DNA from: JALHSW01 sp963720675
Lineage (GTDB): Bacteria; Actinomycetota; Acidimicrobiia; IMCC26256; PALSA-555
Direction of reading: 5' to 3'
Length of the DNA stretch: 64,000 bases
Assembly (NCBI GenBank): GCA_963720675.1
Contig: CAVRGH010000007.1
Location: forward strand, 1 to 64,000
Positions within the stretch are counted from its first letter, which is position 1; the number at the start of each line of letters is the position of its first letter. Under the pieces are notes generated by a model that worked only from the letters and a program-made list of their open reading frames with translations, had not been told where the DNA came from and did no database searches. The translations under genes and the position numbers were made by a program. Below are positions 34,599 to 44,671 of this stretch, piece after piece.

Positions 34599-35816
34599 CT
34601 AGAACCAGGTGTAGGAGAACGGCAGCGGGGTCGACACGAACATCGCGTCGGCTCGCGCCGCAGCGCCTCCGGTGTGCTCCTCGACGCGGCCCGCGGCGGC
34701 GAGGGTCGACCAGCGCACACCGCCGAGCCACGCAGTCGACAAGGTGCCGACGTCGCACGTGAGGTCGGCGGCCGCAGTCGTCGGGGTCACCGACGCACCG
34801 TCGGGACCGCCTTCGACGACGAACGTTCCGTCGGCGGCACCGCCCGGCCGCGTGGGGTCGTGCACCGCGAGCGTGAGGCGACCTGGCGCGGCATAGGTGC
34901 GGGCGGCAAGGGCGCCGGGGACGTCGAGGACCCGCGTCCAGACGAAATCGGCTGCCGGCTGGAACAGTGCGGCACGCGGGGAGACGAGCAGCCACGGGAG
35001 CGGCGTGTCCATGGGAACCATCGGTGCGAACAGCGTTCGGACGAGGTCGATCTCGCAGAGGTACCGCCACAGGGCGTGCTCCGCTGCTGGTGAAGCCGCG
35101 ACCATGTCGTGCACGTGGAGCTCGTGCTCAGGGTTCGGGATCCACTTGTCCTTCATCGTGTAGGTGACGCACCCGTCGACCTGACCGTCGGCGTCCTCGT
35201 AGACCACGTCGAAGCGGTTCCCCTCGGACTTGTGCGGCTGGTGGATTTCGGCCCACCACGCCTCCGGGCGCGACACCGCGCCAGGACGCTTCCCACGCAC
35301 CCGGTCGAACAGCGCCGGCGCCACCTTGTCGAGCTCGGTGCGATCGACCATCCGCAGCCGACCGCCCGGTCGCGGCTGTCCGAACTCCACCTCGCGCACG
35401 GCGAGGGTCACGTCGAGTGCCAGCGTCGATGCGCCGTAGCCGAACCGCCCGTAGATCCCGCCCTCGCTCGCGGTGAGCATCGACACCGCGTCTCCGCGCG
35501 AGACGGACTCGTCGAACAGCGCCGTCATCATCGAGCGCAGGACGCCGCGACGTCGGTGCGTCGGCAGCACCGCGACCGCCGTGACGCCCGACGCGGGGAT
35601 CGTCGCACCACCGGGCACCGTGAGCTCGAAGCCACGGTTCCGACTCGTGGCAATCAGATCGTCACCGTCGAATGCGGCACGCGTGCGCTCGAGCTCCTCA
35701 GCGATCCACCGTTCGCGCTTGCTCAGCTCCTCGGCGGACTCACCGAAGCCGGCCGCGTCGGTGCGCGTCCAAGCCGGGATCTCCTGTTCCTGGATCGCAC
35801 GCACGATGATGTCCAC
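34599..35816 (-). CDS. Eis-like GNAT N-acetyltransferase
   Basis: About 405 residues. The N-terminal GNAT domain has the CoA-binding motif VLPTHRRRGVLRSMM. A second GNAT-like domain follows, then an SCP2-like C-terminal domain ending in SYTWF, where the free C-terminal phenylalanine carboxylate is the catalytic base in mycobacterial Eis. The start is probably the GTG at 35816 (VDIIVRAIQEQ). Eis proteins acetylate aminoglycosides and other amines; activity on drugs cannot be inferred here. Confidence 0.87.
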   Translation of the reverse strand: MDIIVRAIQEQEIPAWTRTDAAGFGESAEELSKRERWIAEELERTRAAFDGDDLIATSRNRGFELTVPGGATIPASGVTAVAVLPTHRRRGVLRSMMTALFDESVSRGDAVSMLTASEGGIYGRFGYGASTLALDVTLAVREVEFGQPRPGGRLRMVDRTELDKVAPALFDRVRGKRPGAVSRPEAWWAEIHQPHKSEGNRFDVVYEDADGQVDGCVTYTMKDKWIPNPEHELHVHDMVAASPAAEHALWRYLCEIDLVRTLFAPMVPMDTPLPWLLVSPRAALFQPAADFVWTRVLDVPGALAARTYAAPGRLTLAVHDPTRPGGAADGTFVVEGGPDGASVTPTTAAADLTCDVGTLSTAWLGGVRWSTLAAAGRVEEHTGGAAARADAMFVSTPLPFSYTWF

Positions 35817-35873
35817 GTCTCGATGCTCGCACGAGCACCGAGGTCGGCGCACGAGAGTTTTCGATGCCCCGGC

Positions 35874-37325
35874 TCAGCTCCCGCCGGGGAACGCCTCGGG
35901 AGTGTCTTCGGAGGCCGAGGATCGCGGGCGTCGACGGGCGGGCGGCTTCGGTGCGTTGGGCGACTTCGTCGGTGTGGGTTTCGGGGGGAGCGCGACGTCG
36001 CCGGCCTCGCGCTCGCTCCGCTCGGCTCGATCCTTGCGGCGCTCGTCACGGTTGCGTTGGTACCTCGTGCGCAGCTCACCCTTCGCCTTGCCGAGGGCAC
36101 GGTCCACGGCTTCGGGCCGCAGCGTCGTCCGCTGCGGTCTGGTGCGCGCGGACCGCAACGCCGCGAGGTACGACAAGCCGGCGAAGAGCAGCAGCAACCC
36201 GAGCGCCAGGAGGCCGACGCCCTCACTGAACGGGATGATCCCGAAGAGGGCACCGAACACCCACGCGACCTGGAAGCGAGTCTCGAAGCGCGCGAAGGCG
36301 CGACCGCGCACGGCATCGGGGCCATCCCGCTGCAGCAGGCTGTCGAAGCCCACACGGCCCGCCGCGGACGCGATCGCGACTGCGAGCCCGGCGAACGCGG
36401 CGCCGCCGACACCACCGCCGGTGAGCGCACCGAAGAGCACGAAGACCGCGGCGCCGAGCAGACAGCTGACGAGGATGACCTCTTCCCGGACGTGGCGCCG
36501 GGCGAAAGGCGCGAGCAGGTTCCCCGTGAAGCTCCCGAGGCCGTACGCACCGAGCACGATGAAGAGCTCGATCTTGTCGTCCTTGAACGTGAAGGCGGAG
36601 AGGAACACGATCACACCGACCGCGATCCGGATCACCGCCATCGCGCTGCCGGCGATCTGGATGCTCGGCTGGTGCAGCTCCTCGGTCTCGAGCTGCTTCT
36701 CGTCCGGGTCCTGCACGAGCTGTGTACGCGGAATGCGCGTCGAGAGCACCGTCGCCACACCGAACACGAGCATCGCGAGGATGAGCGACCAGCTCGCGTT
36801 GAAGACCGTCTGCAGCAAGAAGGCCGGCGCACCTCCCACCATGCTCGCGACCAGGCTCACGAGTGCGAGGCGCGAGTTCGCGCGCACCAGCTCTTCCTCG
36901 TCCTCGACCACGGCCGGCACCAGCGCGGCCCGTGCGACGGCGTACGTCTTCTGGAGCACCAGCACACCGAAGGCGAGCGGGTAGACGATCAGCCCCTCCG
37001 GCGTCGGCTTGGTGATGAACTGCGCCATCGCGAGGCACAGGAGGCCGCGACCGAGGCACGACGTCACGACCATGATGCGGCGCCCGCCCTTGATGCGGTC
37101 GAGCGCCGGGCCCATCACCGGCGCCACGATCGCGAACGGCGCCATCGTCAACAGCAGGAAGAGGAGGATGTCGCCACGGGCGGCACTCGTCGGCTGGGCG
37201 AAGAACAGCGAACCCGCCAGGGACGCGGCCACGCATGCATCGGCGCACACGCTCGCGGCGTGCGTCGCCATGAGCCGAGAGAACGGCGACGGCGGCAGGA
37301 AGCGGGGATCGGGGGACGCGGACAT
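35874..37325 (-). CDS. MFS-type membrane transporter
   Basis: 483 residues with about 12 membrane segments and a charged cytoplasmic C-terminus of about 80 residues ending in a Pro/Lys/Arg-rich tail. The loop between segments 2 and 3 has the MFS-type G-x3-D-R-x-G-G-R-R (GPALDRIKGGRR). The start ATG 37325 gives MSASPDPRFLPPSPFSRL. The central hydrophilic loop (RTQLVQDPDEKQLETEEL) is typical of 6+6 topology. The substrate is unknown. It is divergent from ppk, with 57 bases between the starts. Confidence 0.82.
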   Translation of the reverse strand: MSASPDPRFLPPSPFSRLMATHAASVCADACVAASLAGSLFFAQPTSAARGDILLFLLLTMAPFAIVAPVMGPALDRIKGGRRIMVVTSCLGRGLLCLAMAQFITKPTPEGLIVYPLAFGVLVLQKTYAVARAALVPAVVEDEEELVRANSRLALVSLVASMVGGAPAFLLQTVFNASWSLILAMLVFGVATVLSTRIPRTQLVQDPDEKQLETEELHQPSIQIAGSAMAVIRIAVGVIVFLSAFTFKDDKIELFIVLGAYGLGSFTGNLLAPFARRHVREEVILVSCLLGAAVFVLFGALTGGGVGGAAFAGLAVAIASAAGRVGFDSLLQRDGPDAVRGRAFARFETRFQVAWVFGALFGIIPFSEGVGLLALGLLLLFAGLSYLAALRSARTRPQRTTLRPEAVDRALGKAKGELRTRYQRNRDERRKDRAERSEREAGDVALPPKPTPTKSPNAPKPPARRRPRSSASEDTPEAFPGGS

Positions 37326-37370
37326 CTCCGCGCCGAACGTAGCCCCGGGCGACCCCCCCGGGGTGCCCGG

Positions 37371-37376
37371 TAGCAT
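37371..37376 (+). promoter_or_regulatory. -10 box of a probable leaderless promoter (ppk)
   Basis: TAGCAT ends six bases before the ppk ATG at 37383; no ribosome binding site is present. Confidence 0.45.
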
Positions 37377-37382
37377 CGGTAG

Positions 37383-39446
37383 ATGACCGGGCTGACCGAC
37401 TCCGACCGGTTCCTGAACCGAGAGCTCTCGTGGCTCGACTTCAACACCCGCGTCCTCGCCCTCGCCGAGGACCAGGGGCGTCCGCTGCTCGAACGAGCCA
37501 AGTTCCTCGCGATCTTCTCCTCGAACCTCGACGAGTACTTCCAGGTCCGCGTCTCCGGGCTCCAGGAGCAGGCCGATCTCGGCATGCGCAAGCGCTCCCC
37601 CGACGGGCTCGACGCCGCGGAGACCGTGCGCGCGATCCGTGAGCAGGTGCGCGGCGCAGGTGGAGCGGCAGACGACGATCTTCACCAAGGACATCGCGCC
37701 GGCCCTCGACGAGGCCGGCATCCAGTTCCCGGCGTGGGTCGAGCTCGACGCCGACGACCGGGCGGCGCTGCGCCGAACCTTCGAGGAGAGCGTCTACCCG
37801 GTGCTCACGCCGCTGGCGGTCGATCCCTCCCACCCGTTCCCGTACATCTCGAACCTGTCACTGAACCTCGCGGTGGTCGTGCGCGACCCGTCGAGCCGAG
37901 AGCAACGGTTCGCCCGCGTGAAGGTCCCGCCGACGCTCCCCCGCTTCGTGCCCCTGCCCGACGAAGAGCGCTTCGTCCCGCTCGAACAGCTCATCGCCGC
38001 GCACCTCGACCGCCTGTTCCCCGGCATGGAGGTGATCGCGCACTATCCGTTCCGCGTCACCCGCGACGCGGACTTCGAGCTCGACGACGAGGCCGAGGAC
38101 CTCCTCGAGGCCATCGAGACGGTGCTGCAGCGGCGCACGAAGTTCGGCTCCGCGGTGCGCCTCGAGATCGATCAGACGATGTCCGACGACGTGCTCGACG
38201 TGCTGAGCCACGAGCTCGAGATCCCGGCCGGCGCGACCGTCGTCGTCGACGGTCCGATCGATCTCACCGGGTTGTGGGACGTCGTCGCGCTCGACCGCCC
38301 CGAGCTCAAGGACGAGCCGTGGACACCGGTCACCCAGCACGACCTCACGAGCCCCGAGGACGTGCCCGTCGACCTGTTCCGCGTCCTGCGCGCGGGCGAC
38401 GTGCTCGTCCACCACCCCTACGACTCGTTCACCACTTCGGTCGAGGCGTTCGTGCACCAGGCCGCGCGCGACCCCCGAGTCCTGGCCATCAAGCAGACCA
38501 TCTACCGCACCGGCGACGCCGAGAGCACGATCGTCAGCTCGCTCGTCGAGGCCGCCCGTGAAGGCAAGCAGGTCGTCACGCTCGTCGAGCTCAAAGCGCG
38601 GTTCGACGAGCAGGTGAACATCGAGCGCGCGCACCTGTTGGAGGAGGCCGGCGCGCACGTCGTGTACGGGCTCGTCGGTCTCAAGACCCACACGAAGGTC
38701 CTGCTCATCGTGCGCCAGGAAGAGGACGGCTCCATCCAGCGGTACTGCCATGTCGGCACCGGCAACTACAACGCCAAGACCGCCACGCTCTACGAGGACC
38801 TCGGCCTGCTCACCTGCGACCCGGCGATCGGGGCCGACCTCACCGAGCTGTTCAACCACCTCACCGGCTACAGCCGCCCGACGCAGTACCGGCGCCTCTT
38901 GGTCGCACCGGAGGCATTGCGCAACGGCTTGCGGGACCGCGTCCGCGCCCAGGCCGCTCGGGGTGCCGAGGGTCGCATCGTCCTCAAGATGAACAGCCTC
39001 GTCGACGCCGACCTCATCGACGAGCTGTATGCGGCATCGAACGCCGGGACACCGATCGACCTGATCGTGCGCGGCATCTGCTGTCTGCGCCCGCAGGTCC
39101 CGGGCGTCTCGGAGAACATCCGTGTCCGCTCGATCATCGGGCGCTACCTGGAGCATTCGCGCATCTTCTCGTTCGGTACACCGGGTGCCGACGCGGAGTA
39201 CCTCATCGGGTCCGCCGACTGGATGCCGCGGAACCTCGACCGTCGCGTCGAAGCACTCTGCGCCGTCACCGAGCCGGCACTGAAGGAGCGCCTCGAGGAG
39301 ATCCTTCGGGTCAACCTCGCCGACGATGCTCTCGCCTGGGAGCTGCACGCCGACGGGACGTGGCACAAGCTCGAGACCGTCGTCGGGTTGGAGACCCACC
39401 TGCGCCTGCGGGAGCTCGCGGAAGCGCGCGCCCCGCTCGCGTGTGA
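37383..39446 (+). CDS. ppk: Polyphosphate kinase 1, one clear frame break
   Basis: About 685 residues when joined. The N-terminal LNRELSWLDFNTRVLALA block opens in one frame. After a one-base excess near 37652 the protein continues as AQVERQTTIF, then VHHPYDSF, AIKQTIYR, the phosphohistidine motif YCHVGTGNYN and ICCLRPQVPG to the C-terminus RLRELAEA. The enzyme reversibly makes long-chain polyphosphate from ATP. The frame after RAPLA reads on past the next gene's start; a second small shift near 39430 would place the stop at 39444-39446, overlapping the CYTH-CHAD GTG. It heads a plus-strand set of phosphorus-related genes. Confidence 0.9.
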
Positions 39447-40957
39447 CGGCCGTCGAGCGCGAGATCAAGCTCGCGCCGTCGGCCGAGTTCCACCTGCCCC
39501 CGCTCACCGACCCGGGCGGCGGCGTGTTCGCGTCGCCCGAGACCACTGCGACCCTGGTCGCGACGTACTACGACACCACCGACCTTCGCATCACCCGCGC
39601 CGGCGCGAGCCTCCGCTTCCGCGACCCGGAGGGGTGGACGGTCAAGCTGCCGCGCACCGACGGTGACGAGGAGGTGCTCTCGCGCGACGAGCACCACGTC
39701 GCGGGCGAACACCGCACCGTCCCGGAGGGCGCCCTCGACCTCGTCCGGTCGCGCACCCGGGGCCTGCCGCTCACGCCCGTCGCCACGCTCGCCACGACGA
39801 GGACCACCGTCGCGCTCCACGACACGCAGGGCCGGGCCCTCGGCGAGGTCGTGGACGACGCGGTGACCGTCACGTTCCCGGATGCCCAACCCGCCGCCGG
39901 CACGGCGCAGTTCGGTGAGGTGGAGGTCGAGCTCACGGACCGTGCGACCGACGCGCACCGGGCCGCGATCCTCGCCCGCCTCCGCAGCGCGGGCGCCACG
40001 ACCGTCGACCTCACCCCGAAGATCGTCCGCGCGCTCGGCGTCTCCGCGTCCCGTCCTCCCGATGTCGTCGTCCGGGATCTCGGCACCGAGTTCCCGACCG
40101 TGGAAGACGTCGTCCGGCGCGCCATCGCGTCCTCGGTCGATCGCCTCGTCACCTACGACCCCGCCGCTCGGCTCGGTGAGGACCCCGAGGGGGTGCACCA
40201 GGCACGCGTCGCCACCCGCAGGCTGCGCTCGGACCTGCGGACGTTCCGGTCGCTCCTCGACGAGCAGTGGAGCACTCAGCTGAGCGACGAGCTCCGCTGG
40301 CTCGGCGACGTCTTCGGCGCGGTGCGGGATGCCGACGTGCTGTTCGATCGCCTCGCGCCGAAGGTCGAGCTCCTCGCCGAGGTGGACCGTGAGCCGGCCA
40401 AGCGGATCCTGGACCACCTCCGGTCCGACCAGGAGCGCGGCCGCGACCAGCTGCTGCGCGCCCTGCGGAGCGACCGGTACGACACGCTCCTCGATCGCCT
40501 CGTGTTGGCCGCGGCACGGCCCCGCTTCCTCCTCCGCGTCGACGACGTGGATGACGCCTCGGTCCTGCGCGCCATCGTGCGAAAGCCGTGGACCAAGCTC
40601 GCCGCCGCGGTCGCGGCGCTCGGCGAAGATCCTCCCGACCTCGAGCTGCACGGCGTCCGCATCCGTGCGAAGCGCGCACGGTACGCGGCGGAGGCAGTCG
40701 TCCCGGCGTTCGGGAAGCCGGCTCGCGCCTACGCGCGCGCGGTGACCGGCCTGCAAGACGTGCTGGGCGAACACCAGGACGCTGTGGTCGCCGCCGAGTG
40801 GTTGCGACGAGCCGCGGCCAACACGGACGACGAGTCGACGGGGTTCGCGGCCGGGCAGCTCGCCGCGATCGAGTACCGGGCCGCCGAGGAGTCACGCGAC
40901 GCCTGGCCGGACGCCTGGCACCGAGCGACCCGCAAGCGGCTCCGCCGATGGCTGTGA
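39443..40957 (+). CDS. CYTH-CHAD domain protein
   Basis: 504 residues. The CYTH triphosphate tunnel domain starts at once with VEREIKL (E-x-E-x-K) and covers about residues 1-200. The CHAD domain follows, with its conserved histidine motif GVHQARVATRRLRS near residue 248 and a second one in HGVRIRAKRARYAAE. CHAD domains bind polyphosphate and CYTH domains cleave or bind triphosphates, so a role beside PPK fits. The GTG start at 39443 abuts ppk. It overlaps the Nudix gene. Confidence 0.92.
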   Translation: MTAVEREIKLAPSAEFHLPPLTDPGGGVFASPETTATLVATYYDTTDLRITRAGASLRFRDPEGWTVKLPRTDGDEEVLSRDEHHVAGEHRTVPEGALDLVRSRTRGLPLTPVATLATTRTTVALHDTQGRALGEVVDDAVTVTFPDAQPAAGTAQFGEVEVELTDRATDAHRAAILARLRSAGATTVDLTPKIVRALGVSASRPPDVVVRDLGTEFPTVEDVVRRAIASSVDRLVTYDPAARLGEDPEGVHQARVATRRLRSDLRTFRSLLDEQWSTQLSDELRWLGDVFGAVRDADVLFDRLAPKVELLAEVDREPAKRILDHLRSDQERGRDQLLRALRSDRYDTLLDRLVLAAARPRFLLRVDDVDDASVLRAIVRKPWTKLAAAVAALGEDPPDLELHGVRIRAKRARYAAEAVVPAFGKPARAYARAVTGLQDVLGEHQDAVVAAEWLRRAAANTDDESTGFAAGQLAAIEYRAAEESRDAWPDAWHRATRKRLRRWL

Positions 40958-41395
40958 CCCCGGATCCCGAACCCGAGGTGCGCGCCGCGGGCGGCGTGGT
41001 CGTCCGGCGTCGCCGGCGCATCGTGCGCCGACGGACCGAGCTCGCCCTGGTGCACCGCCCCCGCTACGACGACTGGACCTTCCCCAAGGGCAAGCGCGAC
41101 GCCGAGGACGAGAACGACGAAGCCACGGCGCTCCGCGAGGTCGAGGAGGAGACCGGCTTCTCGTGCGAGCTCGGCGAAGAGCTGGGGTCGACCTGGTACC
41201 GGGACGCCAAGGGCCGCAACAAGCTGGTCCGCTACTGGCGCATGACCCTGCCCGAAGGGCGTCACGGGCGAGGACTTCGTCCCGAACCGGGAAGTCGACG
41301 AGCTGCGGTGGTGTACGGCGGCCGAAGCGGACAGAATCCTGACCTACGAGCACGACCGGGTGCTCTTGGCGCAGGTGCGGGGAACACGCCGATGA
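40948..41395 (+). CDS. Nudix hydrolase, one frame break
   Basis: About 148 residues. The Nudix helix is in PKGKRDAEDENDEATALREVEEETG, with the E-x2-E-E-x-G core intact. After RMTLPEG the frame breaks; deleting one G from GGG near 41262 gives VTGEDFVPNREVDELRW and a natural TGA at 41393-41395, which overlaps the SixA start. The start may be ATG 40948 or GTG 40954 (GTGA overlap with CHAD stop). Likely substrates are nucleotides or diadenosine/inositol polyphosphates, as in the Nudix-histidine phosphatase pairs of mycobacteria. Confidence 0.88.
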
Positions 41396-41850
41396 CGATC
41401 TACCTGGTGCGGCACGCCAAGGCCGGGAGCCGCTCGGCCTGGGACGGGCCCGACGACCAGCGTCCGTTGAGCAAGAACGGACGGCGCCAGACCGACGCGG
41501 TCACGGGCGCACTGATGGACTCTGGAGTGACGCGGATCATCACGAGCCCCTACGTGCGGTGCTGCCAGACCGTCGAGCCCCTCGCGGAACGCCTCGGGAT
41601 TCCCATGGACCTGTCCGACGCGCTCGCCGAGGGAGCGGCCACCGCAGACGCGGTCGAGCTCTTGGAGAAGTACGCGGACGAGGACACGGTCTTCTGCAGC
41701 CACGGCGACGTCATCGGTGACCTGCTCGAGCACTGCGAGGCGCGGGGCGTCGTCCTCGACGGCGACCGCCTCGAGAAAGCCTCGACGTGGGTGATCGAGT
41801 TCGACGCAGGCCGCATTGCGGGCGCACGCTACGTCCCCGCCCCGAGGTGA
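41392..41850 (+). CDS. sixA: SixA-type histidine phosphatase
   Basis: 152 residues. The histidine phosphatase RHG motif appears as LVRHAKAG (RHA, as in SixA) and the second catalytic histidine is in FCSHGDV. It starts with ATG overlapping the Nudix stop by four bases. In mycobacteria a Nudix domain and a SixA-like phosphatase are fused in MutT1, which acts on 8-oxo-dGTP and diadenosine polyphosphates, so this pair may be a split version. Phosphohistidine proteins are the alternative substrate. Confidence 0.88.
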   Translation: MTIYLVRHAKAGSRSAWDGPDDQRPLSKNGRRQTDAVTGALMDSGVTRIITSPYVRCCQTVEPLAERLGIPMDLSDALAEGAATADAVELLEKYADEDTVFCSHGDVIGDLLEHCEARGVVLDGDRLEKASTWVIEFDAGRIAGARYVPAPR

Positions 41851-42383
41851 CACGGTCTCTGGATCTCGACGGACTGTTCGAGACGCTCGCCGCCGGCGCG
41901 GGTGCGCGCGACGGCGAGACGGTGAACCTGCTCGCCCACGCGCTGCAATGCGCCGGTCTGCTCGCGACACGCGCACCCGACGACCTCGAGCTGCAGGTCG
42001 CCGGCCTCGTGCACGACCTCGGTACGGTGCTCGCGCCGAACGAGCCGGCGACCCACGCGAAGACGGGGGCGGACGCGGTACGCCTGCTGCTCGGTGACCG
42101 CGTGGCCGCGCTCGTCGCGGCACACGATCAGGCCAAGCGTTACCTGGTGACGATCGACGACGACTACCGGGAGCGGCTCAGCGATCGCAGCATCGAGACA
42201 CTCGCCCGGCAGGGCGGATTCCTCGACGACGCGGCCCGCGTCGCGTTCGAGCGCAACCCGGACTTCGAGGCCTGCGTGGCACTGCGAAACGCCGACGACG
42301 ATGCGAAGGTCCCCGGTCTCGCCACGGCCAGGCTGGACTCGTGGCGTCCACCGGTGGAAATGCTCGTCGGCTGTCGCGCCTAA
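41847..42383 (+). CDS. PhnZ-like HD-domain oxygenase/hydrolase
   Basis: 178 residues. The HD metal ligands are seen in LLAHALQCAGLL, LVHDLG and AAHDQAKRYLV, and the family-specific RLSDRSIETLARQGG and ALRNADDDAK motifs follow. These match PhnZ-type di-iron proteins, which cleave the C-P bond of 2-amino-1-hydroxyethylphosphonate. No phnY is seen. The GTG start overlaps the sixA stop. A phosphonate role fits the PhnX-like HAD gene that meets it tail to tail, but the substrate is inferred. Confidence 0.8.
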   Translation: MTRSLDLDGLFETLAAGAGARDGETVNLLAHALQCAGLLATRAPDDLELQVAGLVHDLGTVLAPNEPATHAKTGADAVRLLLGDRVAALVAAHDQAKRYLVTIDDDYRERLSDRSIETLARQGGFLDDAARVAFERNPDFEACVALRNADDDAKVPGLATARLDSWRPPVEMLVGCRA

Positions 42384-43101
42384 GCCGCGGTCATCGGGGC
42401 GAACCGACTGACGACGACCTCGGGAAGCTGGTCGATCCGCTCGATGAGGTGCGTGTGTGGCGTCGACCCGAGCAGCGCTGCATCGTGTGCGCCGCTCGCG
42501 ACGCCGATCACCTTCGACGCCCCGGATCGAGTCCCGGCCACGAGATCGGAGACGGTGTTGCCGACGACGGCGACCTCTCGAACGGAGTCGATCCCGAGCC
42601 GCATCATCGCCATCAGGACCAGGTCGGGGTGCGGGCGGCTGCGCACGCCGAAGCCCGGGTGCCAGCGTGAGGTCGACGGTGTCGCTCCAGCCCAGCTCAC
42701 CGGACGATCCGGTCCAGCGTGCGCTGGCTCATGCTGGTCGTCAGGCAGACCGCGACGCCGCCGGCACGGAGCTCGTCGATCGCCTCACGTGCACCGGGGA
42801 ACGGCGCGATGTCGCCCTGGACGACCGCGGCCTCGACGGCAGCCTCGAACACGTGGTTCGCGAGCCGCGCCCGGCCACCGTCGCGGAGGAGGTACCGGAA
42901 GACGTCGAGGCGCGTGCGCCCCATCGAGAACTTGATGTAGCGCATGCGGTCGTCGAAGCCGGGCACGTCCGGGCCGGCGCCGAACGCTGCCAACGCCTCG
43001 ACGAACGCCGTGATGACCACGGCGTCGTCCTGGATGGTCGTGCCGCCGGTGTCGATCACCGCCAGGCGGATCCTGGTGTTGTGCGTGTGAGGATTGTGCA
43101 T
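42380..43101 (-). CDS. PhnX-like HAD phosphatase, frame broken
   Basis: About 235 residues across the break. The HAD nucleophile motif is VIDTGGTTI near residue 17, with motif II in CLTTSMSQ and motif IV in VVGNTVSDLVAGTRSG. This is the phosphonatase-like group (PhnX-like), which includes C-P hydrolases. A frame stop at 42697 is crossed by removing one base (RIVR-ELGWSDTVDLTLAP); a second shift near 42660 leads to RPHPDLVLMAMMRLGI. It ends convergently with the PhnZ-like gene. Substrate not certain. Confidence 0.78.
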
Positions 43102-43151
43102 GACGCCAGTGTGAAGAAGGTGTGGGTCGAACGCACCGCGGATCGGGCAAC

Positions 43152-43173
43152 GTTCCGTCGTTGTTCACCGATC
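43152..43173 (+). promoter_or_regulatory. PHO-box-like direct repeat before surE
   Basis: Two 11-base units, GTTCCGTCGTT and GTTCACCGATC, stand in tandem between the divergent HAD and surE genes. They match the GTTCAYYYRCG style of actinobacterial PhoP/PhoB sites only partly. Confidence 0.35.
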
Positions 43174-43225
43174 CGCCATGACGTTCATCGGGATGCCGCC
43201 TGGAGTGCGGCTACCGTCGGTCGCC

Positions 43226-43988
43226 GTGCGGGTGCTGGTGACCAACGACGACGGAGTCGAGTCACCCGGCGTGCGTGCGCTGGCAGCTGCGATCGCCGCG
43301 CTCGGGCACGATGTGGTCGTGGTCGCGCCCAGCGGTGAGCGCAGCGGCAGCGGCGCCGCGATCGGCCGCCTCCACCGCGGCGGTCCGGTCGCGTGGACCG
43401 ATGTCGACTGGCCCGACTTGCCCGAGGTCGCGGTGCACTCGGTCGATCTCCCACCCGCCGCGACGGTGTATGCCGGGTGCCTCGGCGCGTTCGGCGCCAA
43501 GCCCGACATCGTCGCCTCGGGCGTGAACCCCGGTCTCAACTACGGCCACCTCGTGCTGCACTCGGGCACGGTCGGCGCGGCCCTCACGGCCGCGGTGCTC
43601 GGTGTGCCGGCGGTCGCCGTCAGCGTCGCCTGGGGTGATCACTCGCACTTCGACACCGCCGCGGCGCTCGCCGCCGGCGCGCTCGAGTGGGCAGCAACGC
43701 CGGCGTCCACGCCGAGGGTCGTGAACCTCAACGTCCCGAACGTCCCGCTCGCCGACGTGCGGGGCGTGCGCGTGACCACGCCGGCGATCGTTCAACGAGG
43801 AGTGGAAGGCGGAGACCCGCCCCGGGGAGCTCGTGCTCGAGTACGTGGGCCGCCTGCGAGACGTCGAGCCCGACACCGACCTGTCGTGCGTGCACGAGGG
43901 CTACGCGTCGGTGACGCTCCTCACCAAGGTCGGCGCGGAACCGACCGCCCCGGGGCTCGCCGAAGCGGTGGCTCAGACCCTTTCGTAG
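43226..43988 (+). CDS. surE: 5'/3'-nucleotidase SurE, one frame break
   Basis: About 253 residues. The metal site is in VTNDDGVESPG, with SGSGAAIG, the family block SGVNPGLNYG and HSGTVGAALTA following. After VRGVRVTTP the frame breaks near 43790 and continues in another frame as RSFNEEWKAETRPGELVLEY to SVTLLTK and a TAG at 43986. The start is GTG 43226. The enzyme removes phosphate from nucleoside monophosphates and, in some species, short polyphosphate. Its end overlaps the response-regulator gene by 16 bases, convergently. Confidence 0.9.
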
Positions 43989-44671
43989 CGGTAGCCGACG
44001 CCCCGCACGGTCACGAGCCGGGTGGGGTGCGCCGGGTCCTGCTCGATCTTCGCCCGGAGCCGCTTCACGTGGACGTCGAGCGTCTTCGTGTCGCCGTAGT
44101 AGTTCGGACCCCAGACGCGGTCGATGAGCACGTCCCGAGTCAGCACGCGGCCGGAGTTGAGCAGCAGCATCTCGAGCAGCTCGAACTCCTTCAGCGGCAT
44201 GGCCACGAGCTCGTCGCGCACGAAGACCTCGTGACGCCCGGCGTCGAGGCGCACCTCGCCGATCTCGATGCTGTCGACCTCGGGCTCCGGGCCATCGCCA
44301 TTCGGCGAGCGCCGCAACGCGGCGCGCACACGCGCGACCAGCTCGCGGAGCCGGAACGGCTTCGTGACGTAGTCGTCGGCGCCGACCTCGAGGCCGACGA
44401 CCGCATCGATCTCAGAGTTGCGTGCCGTGACCATGATGATGGGGACCTGCGATCGCGTGCGCAGCTCGCGGCACACGTCGACCCCCGACATCTGCGGCAG
44501 CATCACGTCGAGGAGCACGAGTGCCGGCTTCGACGCGTCGAAGCGTGCGATCGCCTCGGCCCCGTCGGCCGCGGTCTCGACGATGAAGCCTTCCCGCTGC
44601 AACGCGACGGAAAGCGCGTCCCGATACGACTGCTCGTCGTCGACGACGAGGATCGTGGGGGGATCGGCCAT
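43973..44671 (-). CDS. PhoB/RegX3-type response regulator
   Basis: 232 residues. The receiver domain has acidic pocket DDE, phosphoacceptor D in LLDVMLP near 54, T in VTAR and K in VTKPF. The C-terminal winged helix is OmpR-type (LKEFELLEMLLLNSGRVLTRDVLIDRVWG, GVGYRYE). Its start ATG shares a base with the stop of the kinase gene. Position behind phoR and pst genes indicates the phosphate-starvation regulator (PhoB in Gram-negatives, RegX3 in mycobacteria). Confidence 0.93.
   Translation of the reverse strand: MADPPTILVVDDEQSYRDALSVALQREGFIVETAADGAEAIARFDASKPALVLLDVMLPQMSGVDVCRELRTRSQVPIIMVTARNSEIDAVVGLEVGADDYVTKPFRLRELVARVRAALRRSPNGDGPEPEVDSIEIGEVRLDAGRHEVFVRDELVAMPLKEFELLEMLLLNSGRVLTRDVLIDRVWGPNYYGDTKTLDVHVKRLRAKIEQDPAHPTRLVTVRGVGYRYERV

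Noticed and set aside
35109..37373. Plus-strand frame of 754 codons opposite the acetyltransferase and MFS genes
   Set aside because: Antisense shadow; no recognisable motif, and both minus-strand genes have strong family features.
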